Part shown: positions 56,148 through 64,000 of the stretch, in pieces | Numbering within the stretch: the stretch's first letter is position 1 | How the letters are laid out: each line of letters begins with the position of its first letter | NCBI GenBank assembly: GCA_028284185.1 | Contig: JANQSG010000020.1 | Location: 1-64,000, forward strand | Length of the DNA stretch: 64,000 bases | Source of the DNA: Kangiella sp. | GTDB taxonomy: Bacteria > Pseudomonadota > Gammaproteobacteria > Enterobacterales > Kangiellaceae | Direction: 5' to 3' | The notes under the pieces: model-generated | The model's input: the letters and a program-made list of their open reading frames with translations, nothing else | Databases searched by the model: none | What the model was told of the DNA's origin: nothing | Made by a program: the position numbers and the translations under genes

Positions 56148-58094
56148 ATGGACAAAAGTGAAATGGTATTTTTCTTTCAACTGGATCGGAAAGTTAAGAA
56201 GGTTTTTTTCTTGACTTTAGATTCTATATCGATTTTATTGGCATTTTATTTAGCAATTGCTATATCAGAAAAAAGTTTTATTATTGGTTTTGATGGGTCT
56301 CTGCTTTTTCTTGCTTTAACATGCTACATACTTGGCATGGGGCTATTATTTTTAATTGGGATGTATAAAATTTTAGTTCGATATATAACCTTTCGATCAT
56401 TTCTCTTGGTTTTCTTTGTCTGTATAGTGTCTGCCCTTAGTGTGTTATTGATTAAAAATATTTCAAATAATGGAAGTGCCTTTGATTTTTATGCGGCAAT
56501 AATATATGCATTATTGCTTTGCACTCTAATAAGTGGTTCCAGAGTTTTGGTAAATGAACTGTATAGAACGATTTATAACGATGAGAAAAAGAAAGTTATT
56601 ATTTATGGAGCTGGAGCAGCAGGGCAGCAATTAGCTTTATCACTCATTAATGGTAACGAATATTATCCTGTAGCTTTTGTTGATGATAACAGGTCATTAC
56701 ACAATTCTTTTGTCCAAGGTATCAAAGTTTATTCAGCAAAAGAACTTCAAGGTTTGGGCCAATGTTTTCAGCCTAAAAAGATCTTGCTAGCTCTACCAAG
56801 TTTAAGTAAGAGTCAGAGGAAAAAAATTATTTCAAAAATTGAACCTATTGGCATATCTATACAAACCATCCCGGGCGTTTCAGATATCGTTGATGGAAAA
56901 ATGAAAATCGATGAATTTCAGGATGTTGAAATTGATGATTTATTAGGACGTGATAGCGTTCCTCCAAGCCTAGAATTGCTTCAAAAAAATGTGTTTAATA
57001 AGACGGTCATGGTTACGGGTGCGGGAGGTTCAATTGGTTCAGAATTATGCCGCCAAATTATTCGATTGAAACCTCAACAGTTATTGTTGTTGGAAGTCAC
57101 TGAATATGCTCTTTATTCTATTGAGAAAGAGTTAAAAGAATTATGCACAGTGGAAGGGTTTGAAGTAAGTTTATTACCTTTTCTAGGTACGATACAAAAT
57201 GAGAATAGACTTAAAAATATTCTGTCTGCATATAGAGTTGATACCCTATACCATGCTGCAGCTTATAAGCATGTTCCAATGGTTGAATATAATGTTGTGG
57301 AAGGAGTCAGAAATAACGTTTTTGGTACTTTAAGTACAGCAAAAGCTGCTATTAGTGCTGGAGTTCAGACATTTGTTTTAGTATCTACAGATAAAGCTGT
57401 TCGTCCAACTAATGTGATGGGTGCAACTAAAAGAATGGCTGAGCTTGTCTTACAAGCTTTAGCAAAAACTGACACTCAAACACGCTTTTGTATGGTACGG
57501 TTTGGTAATGTATTAGGATCCTCTGGTTCGGTGGTTCCATTATTTAAAAAGCAAATTAAGCAAGGGGGACCAGTTACTGTTACTCATCCAGATATAATTC
57601 GTTATTTCATGACTATTCCTGAGGCTGCTCAGTTGGTGATTCAGGCAGGTGCTATGGGCAAGGGTGGTGATGTTTTCGTTTTGGATATGGGGGAGCCTGT
57701 TAAAATTGCTGATCTTGCTAAGAAAATTATTTCTTTAATGGGGTTGGAAGTAAAGTCAGAAGAAAACCAAAGTGGTGATATAGAAATTCAATACATGGGT
57801 CTTCGACCTGGTGAAAAACTTTATGAGGAACTTTTAATTGGCGATAATGTTGCTGGGACTCAACACCCAAGAATTATGACTGCTGATGAGATTTATTTAG
57901 AATGGGCAGAAATGGAAAAGGTACTCTTTCATCTAGATAAAGCGTGCCATGATTTCGAGCATCAAACGATTCGCAATATTTTGCTTAATGCTCCAACAGG
58001 TTTTAATCCTAGTGATGGCATTTGTGATTTGGTTTGGTCAAAAAAGCAACAAGAAAATATTGTGTCGTTTGATCAGGTAAGAAAAGGCCAATAA
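56148..58094 (+). CDS. Membrane-bound UDP-sugar 4,6-dehydratase (WbpM/FlaA1/CapD type)
   Basis: 648 residues from the ATG at 56148, served by GGAGG at 56131-56135. About four N-terminal membrane segments (to ~130), a first Rossmann domain (YGAGAAGQQLALSL), then the SDR domain with NAD motif TGAGGSIGSELCRQI and the MGATKRMAE active-site region in which Met replaces the usual Tyr. Family members convert UDP-GlcNAc to a 4-keto-6-deoxy sugar used for QuiNAc, FucNAc or bacillosamine. No matching reductase or aminotransferase is in the cluster. It is the last gene of the operon. Confidence 0.9.
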   Translation: MDKSEMVFFFQLDRKVKKVFFLTLDSISILLAFYLAIAISEKSFIIGFDGSLLFLALTCYILGMGLLFLIGMYKILVRYITFRSFLLVFFVCIVSALSVLLIKNISNNGSAFDFYAAIIYALLLCTLISGSRVLVNELYRTIYNDEKKKVIIYGAGAAGQQLALSLINGNEYYPVAFVDDNRSLHNSFVQGIKVYSAKELQGLGQCFQPKKILLALPSLSKSQRKKIISKIEPIGISIQTIPGVSDIVDGKMKIDEFQDVEIDDLLGRDSVPPSLELLQKNVFNKTVMVTGAGGSIGSELCRQIIRLKPQQLLLLEVTEYALYSIEKELKELCTVEGFEVSLLPFLGTIQNENRLKNILSAYRVDTLYHAAAYKHVPMVEYNVVEGVRNNVFGTLSTAKAAISAGVQTFVLVSTDKAVRPTNVMGATKRMAELVLQALAKTDTQTRFCMVRFGNVLGSSGSVVPLFKKQIKQGGPVTVTHPDIIRYFMTIPEAAQLVIQAGAMGKGGDVFVLDMGEPVKIADLAKKIISLMGLEVKSEENQSGDIEIQYMGLRPGEKLYEELLIGDNVAGTQHPRIMTADEIYLEWAEMEKVLFHLDKACHDFEHQTIRNILLNAPTGFNPSDGICDLVWSKKQQENIVSFDQVRKGQ

Positions 58095-58100
58095 TCATAT

Positions 58101-58128
58101 TGTCAGATGATTAATCTATGGTAGAATC
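58101..58128 (+). promoter_or_regulatory. Promoter of tRNA-Val
   Basis: TTGTCA and TAGAAT separated by 16 bases, 14 bases before the tRNA. Follows the last polysaccharide gene by 6 bases. Confidence 0.75.
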
Positions 58129-58142
58129 CTGTTCCATAAAAT

Positions 58143-58219
58143 AGTCGCGTAGCTCAGTTGGTTAGAGCACCACCTTGACATGGTGGGGGTCGGTGATTCG
58201 AATTCACTCGCGACTACCA
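58143..58219 (+). tRNA. tRNA-Val (anticodon GAC)
   Basis: 77 nt. Acceptor AGTCGCG/CGCGACT, anticodon arm CACCTTGACATGGTG, encoded CCA. A 16-base near copy of its 3' end occurs at 58358-58373. Confidence 0.97.
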
Positions 58220-58224
58220 GTTTT

Positions 58225-58256
58225 AAAGGGCCGCGGTAATGCGGCCTTTTTCTTTT
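58225..58256 (+). terminator. Terminator of tRNA-Val
   Basis: GGCCGC/GCGGCC stem with a 6-base loop, followed by TTTTTC and more T. Confidence 0.85.
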
Positions 58257-58587
58257 CCATAATTATTCTCTGGCCTGCTTATGGTGATTTGACAGGATGT
58301 ACAGTATTTTGAGCTGACTTTGGTCAGACTTGAATATCAAGAATGTAGCCTGCAATAATTCACTCACGACCAAAGGAAATTTCTTTTAAAAAAGTGAGGA
58401 TCTAAAATATCCTTTACTTCTAGTTTGATATGGATTCACCATAGGCGCTTCCTTTGGTCGCCCGATAATTGTTCCTTGTATTATTCTAGCTCCTAACATC
58501 CTTAGTGATCGTTCGCGGAAATGAAATAGAAGTTTAGTTTTAGTATCCCCGGGTTTTTATAAATGGTTTTTTTAAGTAAACTTTGGG
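58257..58587. repeat. Gene-free gap with inverted repeat and tRNA-end-like word
   Basis: No gene is seen. The word CGACCAAAGGAA (58367-58378) is the exact inverse of TTCCTTTGGTCG (58449-58460), 70 bases apart; the latter also occurs at 25800-25811 in the crcB gap. AATTCACTCACGACCA (58358-58373) closely copies the tRNA-Val 3' end. The stretch looks like decayed repeat sequence between a tRNA and convergent nth. Confidence 0.55.
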
Positions 58588-59223
58588 TTAATCAGAAGTT
58601 TTTTCTTTAAATTCACATAGATCTTCAATAATGCAAGAACTACATCGTGGCTTTCTTGCTATACAGGTATAGCGGCCATGAAGGATAAGCCAATGATGGG
58701 CGTTGAGTAAAAATTCTTTGGGTACAAACTTGAGTAGGGCATCTTCAACTTGGCGGACGTTTTTGCCAGGGGCTATTTTTGTTCGATTAGATACTCGGAA
58801 TATGTGAGTGTCGACAGCCATGGCGATTTGTCTAAAAGCAGTATTTAACACTACGTTGGCGGTTTTTCTTCCTACTCCGGCCAGCGCTTCCAAATCTTTG
58901 CGATTATCAGGTACAATCGAATCGTGTTTCTCGATTAAATCCTTACAGCAGGAAATAACATTTTTGGCTTTACTGTTAAATAAGCCAATGGTTTTGATAT
59001 ATTCCTTTAAACCGTCTTCACCTAGGGCATAGATGGCCTCTGGCGTGTTAGCTACAGGGAAAAGCTTTCGTGTGGCTTTGTTAACGCCTACATCAGTGGC
59101 TTGAGCCGATAAGATTACGGCGATTAGTAATTCAAAGGTTGAGGAGTATTCCAGTTCTGTTTGAGGATTAGGATTTTCAGCTCTTAAGCGCTCAAAAATT
59201 TGCTGTCGTTTAGTTTTATTCAT
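58588..59223 (-). CDS. nth: Endonuclease III
   Basis: 211 residues. Helix-hairpin-helix [13 protein letters not shown] with the catalytic Lys, the catalytic Asp in VDTHIFRV, and a C-terminal [4Fe-4S] site with Cys spacing 6, 2 and 5 ([17 protein letters not shown]). It excises oxidised pyrimidines and cleaves abasic sites. Last gene of the rnf operon, overlapping rnfE by 8 bases, as is usual in gammaproteobacteria. Confidence 0.97.
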   Translation of the reverse strand: MNKTKRQQIFERLRAENPNPQTELEYSSTFELLIAVILSAQATDVGVNKATRKLFPVANTPEAIYALGEDGLKEYIKTIGLFNSKAKNVISCCKDLIEKHDSIVPDNRKDLEALAGVGRKTANVVLNTAFRQIAMAVDTHIFRVSNRTKIAPGKNVRQVEDALLKFVPKEFLLNAHHWLILHGRYTCIARKPRCSSCIIEDLCEFKEKTSD

Positions 59224-59917
59224 GAGCTAAAGCCTCATTATTTAATCCCAATTGAGCCATTTTAACTGCCTTGGCTTTTTCTTCATTGCGTTTATCAATG
59301 ACATTTTTAATAGCAATCAATAAACCTAAGAATACAAAAGCCCCTGGCGGTAAAATAGCGAATAAAAATTTATGGTCAGTCAGGTAAAAAGACAGGGTGA
59401 GGCTTTTTGCCCATTCGCCAAAGAGTTGCTCTGCACCATAAAACAGAGTGCCTTGTCCTACTAATTCTCGAATGGCACCAAGAGCACATAGTATCAGAGT
59501 AAATCCCAACCCTTGTGCAATACCATCGAGTAGTGATGGCCAGAATTTATTTTTTGAGGCAAAAGCTTCAGCACGACCAATAATGGCGCAATTAGTTACG
59601 ATTAATGGAATAAAAATTCCGAGTGTTAGAAATAAGTCGTAAGTATAAGCATTCATTAATAAGCCAACGTTGGTTACAAAACTGGCTATCATCATGACAA
59701 AAATAGGAATACGGATTTCTTTAGGGATATAGTTGCGCACTAAAGATACGGAAGCGTTAGAACCTGCTAATACCCAAGTGGTGGCAAGACCCAGTCCCAA
59801 ACCATTGATAAAAGTATTGCTAACGGCCAATAAAGGGCATAAACCTAATAATTGCACTAGGGCAGGGTTATTGTCCCAAAGACCATTTTTAACGATAATT
59901 TTTGATTCGCTATTCAT
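59216..59917 (-). CDS. rnfE: Rnf electron transport complex subunit E
   Basis: 233 residues with six membrane helices. [24 protein letters not shown] and [16 protein letters not shown] are conserved; the Cys residues in LGLCP and TNCA, with those of RnfA, hold an intramembrane iron-sulfur cluster. The Rnf complex couples ferredoxin-NAD electron transfer to ion pumping, or in E. coli (Rsx) reduces SoxR. Overlaps rnfG by 4 bases. Confidence 0.96.
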   Translation of the reverse strand: MNSESKIIVKNGLWDNNPALVQLLGLCPLLAVSNTFINGLGLGLATTWVLAGSNASVSLVRNYIPKEIRIPIFVMMIASFVTNVGLLMNAYTYDLFLTLGIFIPLIVTNCAIIGRAEAFASKNKFWPSLLDGIAQGLGFTLILCALGAIRELVGQGTLFYGAEQLFGEWAKSLTLSFYLTDHKFLFAILPPGAFVFLGLLIAIKNVIDKRNEEKAKAVKMAQLGLNNEALAHE

Positions 59918-60579
59918 GTTTCATGTTTGCTCACTTGGTTACAATTTTGTGGGCCATTAAATAAAAGTTCTTTATTATTATCAAAAAACGCTAAAGTTTT
60001 TGCCACTTGCCCTACGACTGCTCTTGGTGTAATGGTTGCGCCGGTAAAAGTATCAAAATCACCGCCATCTTTTTTTACGCGCCATTTTTTGATAGCAGGG
60101 TTCTGTAGTGATTTTCCATCAAAGTTCAAAATCCAGTCACTTTTATTGGCTTCAATTTTATCGCCAAGCCCCGGCGTTTCCTTATGTTCGGTAACTCGAA
60201 CGCCTGCGATAGTTCCATTTGCATAGATCCCCACTACCAGCCTGATTTTACCGCTATAGCCATTTGGTGCTATTGATTCTAATACTACAGCTATAGGTTC
60301 GTCATCTTTCCGCATCCGATAAGCTTGCAATGTTTCATTAGAACCTAACAGTTCAGTATTATTAATCAAGGTACAGTCATGATAGACATCATTATTGTAT
60401 TCGCTGGCATTAATCAATTGATTTAGAGTTCGCGCAAGAGCTGCTTTCATTTCACCAGCAATGGTATCGCGAGTAATATAATAAGTAACAGCAATCAGGC
60501 CAACGCAAACGCTGGCGAAAAGGGCCAAAATTAGACCATTGCGGCTGATCATTTTAGTGAACAAAGATGAGCTAGACAT
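59914..60579 (-). CDS. rnfG: Rnf electron transport complex subunit G
   Basis: 221 residues from the ATG at 60579 (MSSSSLF), which has AAAGGGG upstream; a longer frame into rnfD is not needed. One N-terminal membrane helix, then a periplasmic FMN-binding domain with [12 protein letters not shown], where the Thr of TGAT carries covalently bound FMN. Overlaps rnfD by 8 bases. Confidence 0.95.
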   Translation of the reverse strand: MSSSSLFTKMISRNGLILALFASVCVGLIAVTYYITRDTIAGEMKAALARTLNQLINASEYNNDVYHDCTLINNTELLGSNETLQAYRMRKDDEPIAVVLESIAPNGYSGKIRLVVGIYANGTIAGVRVTEHKETPGLGDKIEANKSDWILNFDGKSLQNPAIKKWRVKKDGGDFDTFTGATITPRAVVGQVAKTLAFFDNNKELLFNGPQNCNQVSKHET

Positions 60580-61639
60580 CGGCGGCTGCCCCTTTATTGG
60601 TTTTATGACCGTAAGCTTTGGGCTTGGTGTAATAATCAATCATGGGAACCGCCATATTCATTAATAATACGGCGAAAGCGATGGCGTCAGGATAGCCACC
60701 AAAGGTACGAATTAATACTGTAATTATTCCAATCCCCAAGCCAAACAGCCAACGGCCTTTAGCGGTAGTGGAGGCAGTTACCGGATCAGTAGCGATAAAA
60801 AAAGCTCCCAGCATAGTGGCGCCGGCAAACCAATGGAACAGAGGTGACAGGTATTGATCATTGTCGGTAAAATACAGCAATAGTGACATCAAAAAGATCC
60901 CCGCCAATACACCTGCTGGGATTTGCCAGGCAGCTATTTTACGAATGATAAGAATCAGACCACCCAATAAAAACGCAAGGTTAATCCATTGCCAGCCGAT
61001 ACCGGATAAACCTGAAATAATCGGTGAGCTTTGAATTTCCGTAATACGATAACCTTGTGCTAATTCTGTTCTTACATGATCCAGAGGTGTGGCCATAGTA
61101 AAACCATCGATCCCTTGACGAGCGTTGATAATATCCTGCCCATTAGTTCCACTGCCGGTAAAAATATAGGAAAGGGTATCTGTAATGCCAACAGGGTTTT
61201 GTGCTAATTCCGAGGGCGGCAACCATGAAGTCATTTGTACCGGAAATGAAATCAGTAGTAATACATAAGCAACCATTGCTGGATTGAAAAGGTTATTGCC
61301 TAAGCCGCCATAAACCTGCTTGACAAAGGTGATGGCAAAGGCGGTTCCTACCACTATCATCCACCAGGGTAGTAGGGGAGGCAAGGCCAGTCCAATCAAC
61401 CAGGCTGTAACCAGTGCGCTACCATCGAATAAGGTGGCTTTTACTGGTCTTTTTCGCAGTTTCAAGATCAAGGCTTCGGTGACGATTGCGGTGATACTGG
61501 CGATTAATATGTTGATGATAATGCCAATACCAAAGAAATATACCAGCGCAAATAAGCCTGGCAAAGTTGCAGCAATGACCCATAACATGATTTCTGTTAC
61601 TGAGTTGGGTTCCTTATCAAATGGCGATGATAGAATCAC
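60572..61639 (-). CDS. rnfD: Rnf electron transport complex subunit D
   Basis: 355 residues with about nine membrane helices and a GTG start overlapping the rnfC stop (GTGA). GIDGFTMATPL contains the Thr expected to bind FMN covalently; FDGSALVTAWLIGLALPP and VYGGLGNNLFNPAM are family blocks, like NqrB. The C-terminus ends in a short Lys-rich tail. Confidence 0.96.
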   Translation of the reverse strand: MILSSPFDKEPNSVTEIMLWVIAATLPGLFALVYFFGIGIIINILIASITAIVTEALILKLRKRPVKATLFDGSALVTAWLIGLALPPLLPWWMIVVGTAFAITFVKQVYGGLGNNLFNPAMVAYVLLLISFPVQMTSWLPPSELAQNPVGITDTLSYIFTGSGTNGQDIINARQGIDGFTMATPLDHVRTELAQGYRITEIQSSPIISGLSGIGWQWINLAFLLGGLILIIRKIAAWQIPAGVLAGIFLMSLLLYFTDNDQYLSPLFHWFAGATMLGAFFIATDPVTASTTAKGRWLFGLGIGIITVLIRTFGGYPDAIAFAVLLMNMAVPMIDYYTKPKAYGHKTNKGAAADV

Positions 61640-63219
61640 GCTTCCGGCTCCTCAGATGAATTGGTTTCTTCTTTTGTTTGTGTTTTTTTAGCCTGCACTC
61701 GCGCCAGGGCCGCCGCTACTGCTGCCTTTTTGGCATCGTTTTGACCTGCTGCCTCGGCAGCTTTTCTTCTTGTTTCAGCCGCTTTACGATGTCTCTCAGC
61801 TTTTTCTCTTTTGACTCTTTCCAGACGTTCAAGCCTTGCCTCATGGCGTTGCCGCGCCTTGTCCGATTTAACCTTTTCTATTCGGTTATTGCGAATGTTC
61901 GATTTTGCATAACGATAATACTGCACCAGTGGGATATTGCTGGGACAGACGTAAGCACAAGCACCACACTCGATACAATCAAATAGGTCATATTCTTCAG
62001 CTTTATCAAATTCATCGGACTTGGCGTACCAATAAAGCTGTTGCGGTAACAGGGAAGCAGGGCAGACTTCCATGCAGGCACCGCAGCGAATACAGGCTAG
62101 CTCTGTCTGATTATTGGCCAGTTCATTAGCCCCAGCCATAATGATACAGTTGGTGGCTTTGACAATACCTACGTTAAAGTTCTTCACCTCAAAGCCCATC
62201 ATGGGACCACCCATAATGATTTTTGTCGCCTCTTGAGCCTGGCAAAAATCAAGCAAATGGCTGAAAGGCGTGCCAAAAGGAACCTTGAAATTACCTTTGT
62301 TGGCACAAGCATTGCCCGTTAAGGTCACTACTCGCTCAACCAATGGCTTGCCATGAAGAATGGCCTCATAAATTGCAAAGCAGGTACCCACATTATGCAT
62401 GATTAAACCCAAATCCGCCGGCAGTTTGCCTTTAGGCACTTCTTTACTTGTTAGTAATTGGATTAATTGTTTTTCACCACCGCTGGGGTATTTAGTTGGG
62501 ATCACCCCAATTTTTAGCGATTCAAAAGCAAGCTCTTTTCTGGCTTTATCCAAAGCTTCAATCGCTAAGGGTTTGTTATCTTCAATACCAACGATGATAT
62601 TTAAATCATGGTACAAGTGACTAATAATCTGTGCACCTTGCAAAACTTCTTTGGCATTTTCCTGTAACAGTCTATCGTCACAACTGATATAGGGCTCACA
62701 CTCAGCAGCATTTATGATTAGGGTATTAACGCCTTCTTGCCGTTGCAGTTTGATATGTGAAGGAAAGGATGCTCCACCTAAACCGACAATGCCACTTTCA
62801 AAAATTCGTGCCAGAATTTGTTCGCGACTCAAGTTATGGTAATCACTGACGGGATTCCGGTCACACCATTGATCGCGACCATCAGATTCGATAACAATGC
62901 AAAGATCTTGTAAACCCGAAGCATGTGCAATGGGGCGTTTTTCAATGGCCTTTACAGTGCCAGACGTTGGGGCATGTTGGTAGCTACTAAAAACACCGTC
63001 ACTTTTGGCAATAATCTGGCCTTTTAAAACATAATCACCCGCTTCAACAATTGGCATAGATCGTTTGCCAGCCTGACCTTTTAAATTGATGATTAATTCT
63101 TTGGCAATAGGCAGCTCTGCAATTGGTGTCTGATTCGATAGGGTTTTATTTTCTTTCGGATGAATACCCCCCGGGATTTCAAAAACAGGAATTTCGGAAG
63201 TAAAACTAGAGCGTTCCAT
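61636..63219 (-). CDS. rnfC: Rnf electron transport complex subunit C
   Basis: 527 residues. N-terminal barrel-like part (GGIHPKENKTLS), Rossmann-like NADH/FMN region with GIVGLGGASFPSHIKL and INAAECEPYISCD, SLBB domain, and two ferredoxin motifs, CIRCGACMEVCP (~375) and CIECGACAYVCP (~414). The last ~80 residues are Ala-, Lys- and Arg-rich, as in many RnfC proteins, with low sequence constraint. GGAGGTGA precedes the ATG, which overlaps the rnfB stop. Confidence 0.96.
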   Translation of the reverse strand: MERSSFTSEIPVFEIPGGIHPKENKTLSNQTPIAELPIAKELIINLKGQAGKRSMPIVEAGDYVLKGQIIAKSDGVFSSYQHAPTSGTVKAIEKRPIAHASGLQDLCIVIESDGRDQWCDRNPVSDYHNLSREQILARIFESGIVGLGGASFPSHIKLQRQEGVNTLIINAAECEPYISCDDRLLQENAKEVLQGAQIISHLYHDLNIIVGIEDNKPLAIEALDKARKELAFESLKIGVIPTKYPSGGEKQLIQLLTSKEVPKGKLPADLGLIMHNVGTCFAIYEAILHGKPLVERVVTLTGNACANKGNFKVPFGTPFSHLLDFCQAQEATKIIMGGPMMGFEVKNFNVGIVKATNCIIMAGANELANNQTELACIRCGACMEVCPASLLPQQLYWYAKSDEFDKAEEYDLFDCIECGACAYVCPSNIPLVQYYRYAKSNIRNNRIEKVKSDKARQRHEARLERLERVKREKAERHRKAAETRRKAAEAAGQNDAKKAAVAAALARVQAKKTQTKEETNSSEEPEA

Positions 63220-63779
63220 TAGCTCACCTCCTTAAAATCAATCTTCATATTGGGTTGTTGCCACTTCCAGCTGGAAATCGTTTGTGGGATTTCCAACATA
63301 TCGATGCAATCTACCGGGCAAGGTTCTACGCATAAATCACAGCCAGTGCATTCATCAATAATTACCGTATGCATCAACTTGGGAGCACCCAAAATGGCAT
63401 CCACCGGACAAGCCTGGATACACTTGGTGCAGCCAATACATTCATCCTCACGAATATAGGCAACTGTTGGTGGTTTTGTTTCGCCTCTTTCCTCGTCCAG
63501 CGGAACCACTTCGCGCCCCAGGAGATCGGCTAAAGCTTTAACGCCAGCCTCACCGCCAGGTGGGCACTTATTGATTTCATCACCATTAGCAATAGCCTCG
63601 GCATAGGGTTTACAGCCAGGATAGCCACACTGACCACACTGGGTTTGTGGCAGAACTTCATTGATTTGATCAACAATCGGATCGCCTTTAACTTTAAATT
63701 TAACCGCAGCAAAACCCAGAATGGCTCCAAAAATCATGCCTAAAGTGGCAAGGATAATAACCGCAGTGATCAAGTCCAT
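63219..63779 (-). CDS. rnfB: Rnf electron transport complex subunit B
   Basis: 186 residues. N-terminal membrane helix ([20 protein letters not shown]), an Fe-S domain [16 protein letters not shown], then two [4Fe-4S] ferredoxin motifs [12 protein letters not shown] and [12 protein letters not shown]. It takes electrons from ferredoxin for the complex. The start lies 13 bases after the rnfA stop. Confidence 0.97.
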   Translation of the reverse strand: MDLITAVIILATLGMIFGAILGFAAVKFKVKGDPIVDQINEVLPQTQCGQCGYPGCKPYAEAIANGDEINKCPPGGEAGVKALADLLGREVVPLDEERGETKPPTVAYIREDECIGCTKCIQACPVDAILGAPKLMHTVIIDECTGCDLCVEPCPVDCIDMLEIPQTISSWKWQQPNMKIDFKEVS

Positions 63780-63792
63780 AGCAATAACTTAC

Positions 63793-64000
63793 CTAGAGTT
63801 TGACCAAGCCAGAAAAGCCCATAAAGGCGAGGGACATGAGGCCTGCGGTAATCATGGCAATGGCTGCACCTTTAAAAGGAAGCGGCACCTCTGCCGCAGC
63901 GAGGCGTTCGCGCATAGCTGCAAACAAAATCAATACTAATGAAAAACCTACCGCAGCGCCGAAACCATAAATAATAGACTCGATAAAGTTATGCTGCTCA
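63793..64000 (-). CDS. rnfA: Rnf electron transport complex subunit A, C-terminal part (cut by window edge)
   Basis: The last ~68 residues are present, reading [21 protein letters not shown] and ending [13 protein letters not shown], which matches the RnfA/RsxA C-terminus almost exactly. The stop TAG is at 63793-63795. The 5' part, with the conserved membrane Cys, lies beyond position 64000. First gene of the minus-strand operon rnfABCDGE-nth. Confidence 0.95.
   Translation of the reverse strand, partial: EQHNFIESIIYGFGAAVGFSLVLILFAAMRERLAAAEVPLPFKGAAIAMITAGLMSLAFMGFSGLVKL

Noticed and set aside
58257..58587. An active phage attachment site beside tRNA-Val
   Set aside because: Only a short, imperfect copy of the tRNA end is present and there is no integrase or foreign gene between the copies, so it is at most a scar.

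Overview
The window is one AT-rich chromosomal segment of a gammaproteobacterium. Several gene orders are typical of that class: trxB-aat-bpt-infA facing clpS-clpA, lrp/ald beside ftsK-lolA-rarA, serS, uvrY-uvrC-pgsA, and rnfABCDGE-nth. The combination of low GC, an Rnf operon, RfaH and Bpt would suit a Kangiella/Aliikangiella-like marine bacterium, but that placement is inference and no rRNA gene is present to test it.

Left edge (2-7272): a compact, overlapping four-gene defence operon, cut by the window edge. It encodes the C-terminal part of a DUF4007 protein, a large P-loop ATPase, a PAPS-reductase-like ATP pyrophosphatase and a DUF262/DUF1524 nuclease. The order matches SspB-SspC-SspD-SspE, the single-strand DNA phosphorothioation and phosphorothioate-sensing restriction system. 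The cysteine desulfurase SspA is not in view.

Core region (7490-40312): housekeeping genes. They include a nearly complete N-degron pathway (Aat, Bpt, ClpS and ClpA within 6 kb), thioredoxin reductase, a cold-shock protein, Lrp with divergent alanine dehydrogenase, FtsK, LolA, RarA, a fluoride channel gene with a truncated extra copy upstream, SerS, BioA, UvrY-UvrC-PgsA, four tRNA genes (Gly, Cys and Leu on plus, Asn on minus), an aspartate aminotransferase, UvrB, an MlaC-like lipid-binding protein and RfaH. Short palindromic repeats lie in several of the gaps.

Surface polysaccharide operon (40347-58094): directly after rfaH comes a promoter, then an exact ops element (GGCGGTAGCGT), then about 17.6 kb of same-strand, closely spaced genes. 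These are cysQ, a six-SLBB-repeat Wza-like exporter, Wzi, a Wzz-type chain-length protein, a four-gene sugar-acid cassette, an initiating sugar transferase, an AsnB-type amidotransferase, Wzx, Wzy, a GT-B transferase and a WbpM/FlaA1-type 4,6-dehydratase. The cassette consists of a DRE-TIM aldolase fused to a glycosyltransferase-like domain, a KdsB-like CMP-sugar synthetase, a HAD phosphatase and an HpcH/HpaI aldolase. It could make and use a CMP-activated ulosonic acid by pyruvate-type aldol chemistry and is the best candidate here for an undescribed pathway.

Right end (58101-64000): tRNA-Val, a repeat-containing gap, then nth and the rnf operon (E, G, D, C, B and the end of A) on the minus strand. 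These encode the membrane ion-pumping ferredoxin:NAD oxidoreductase, or the SoxR-reducing complex.
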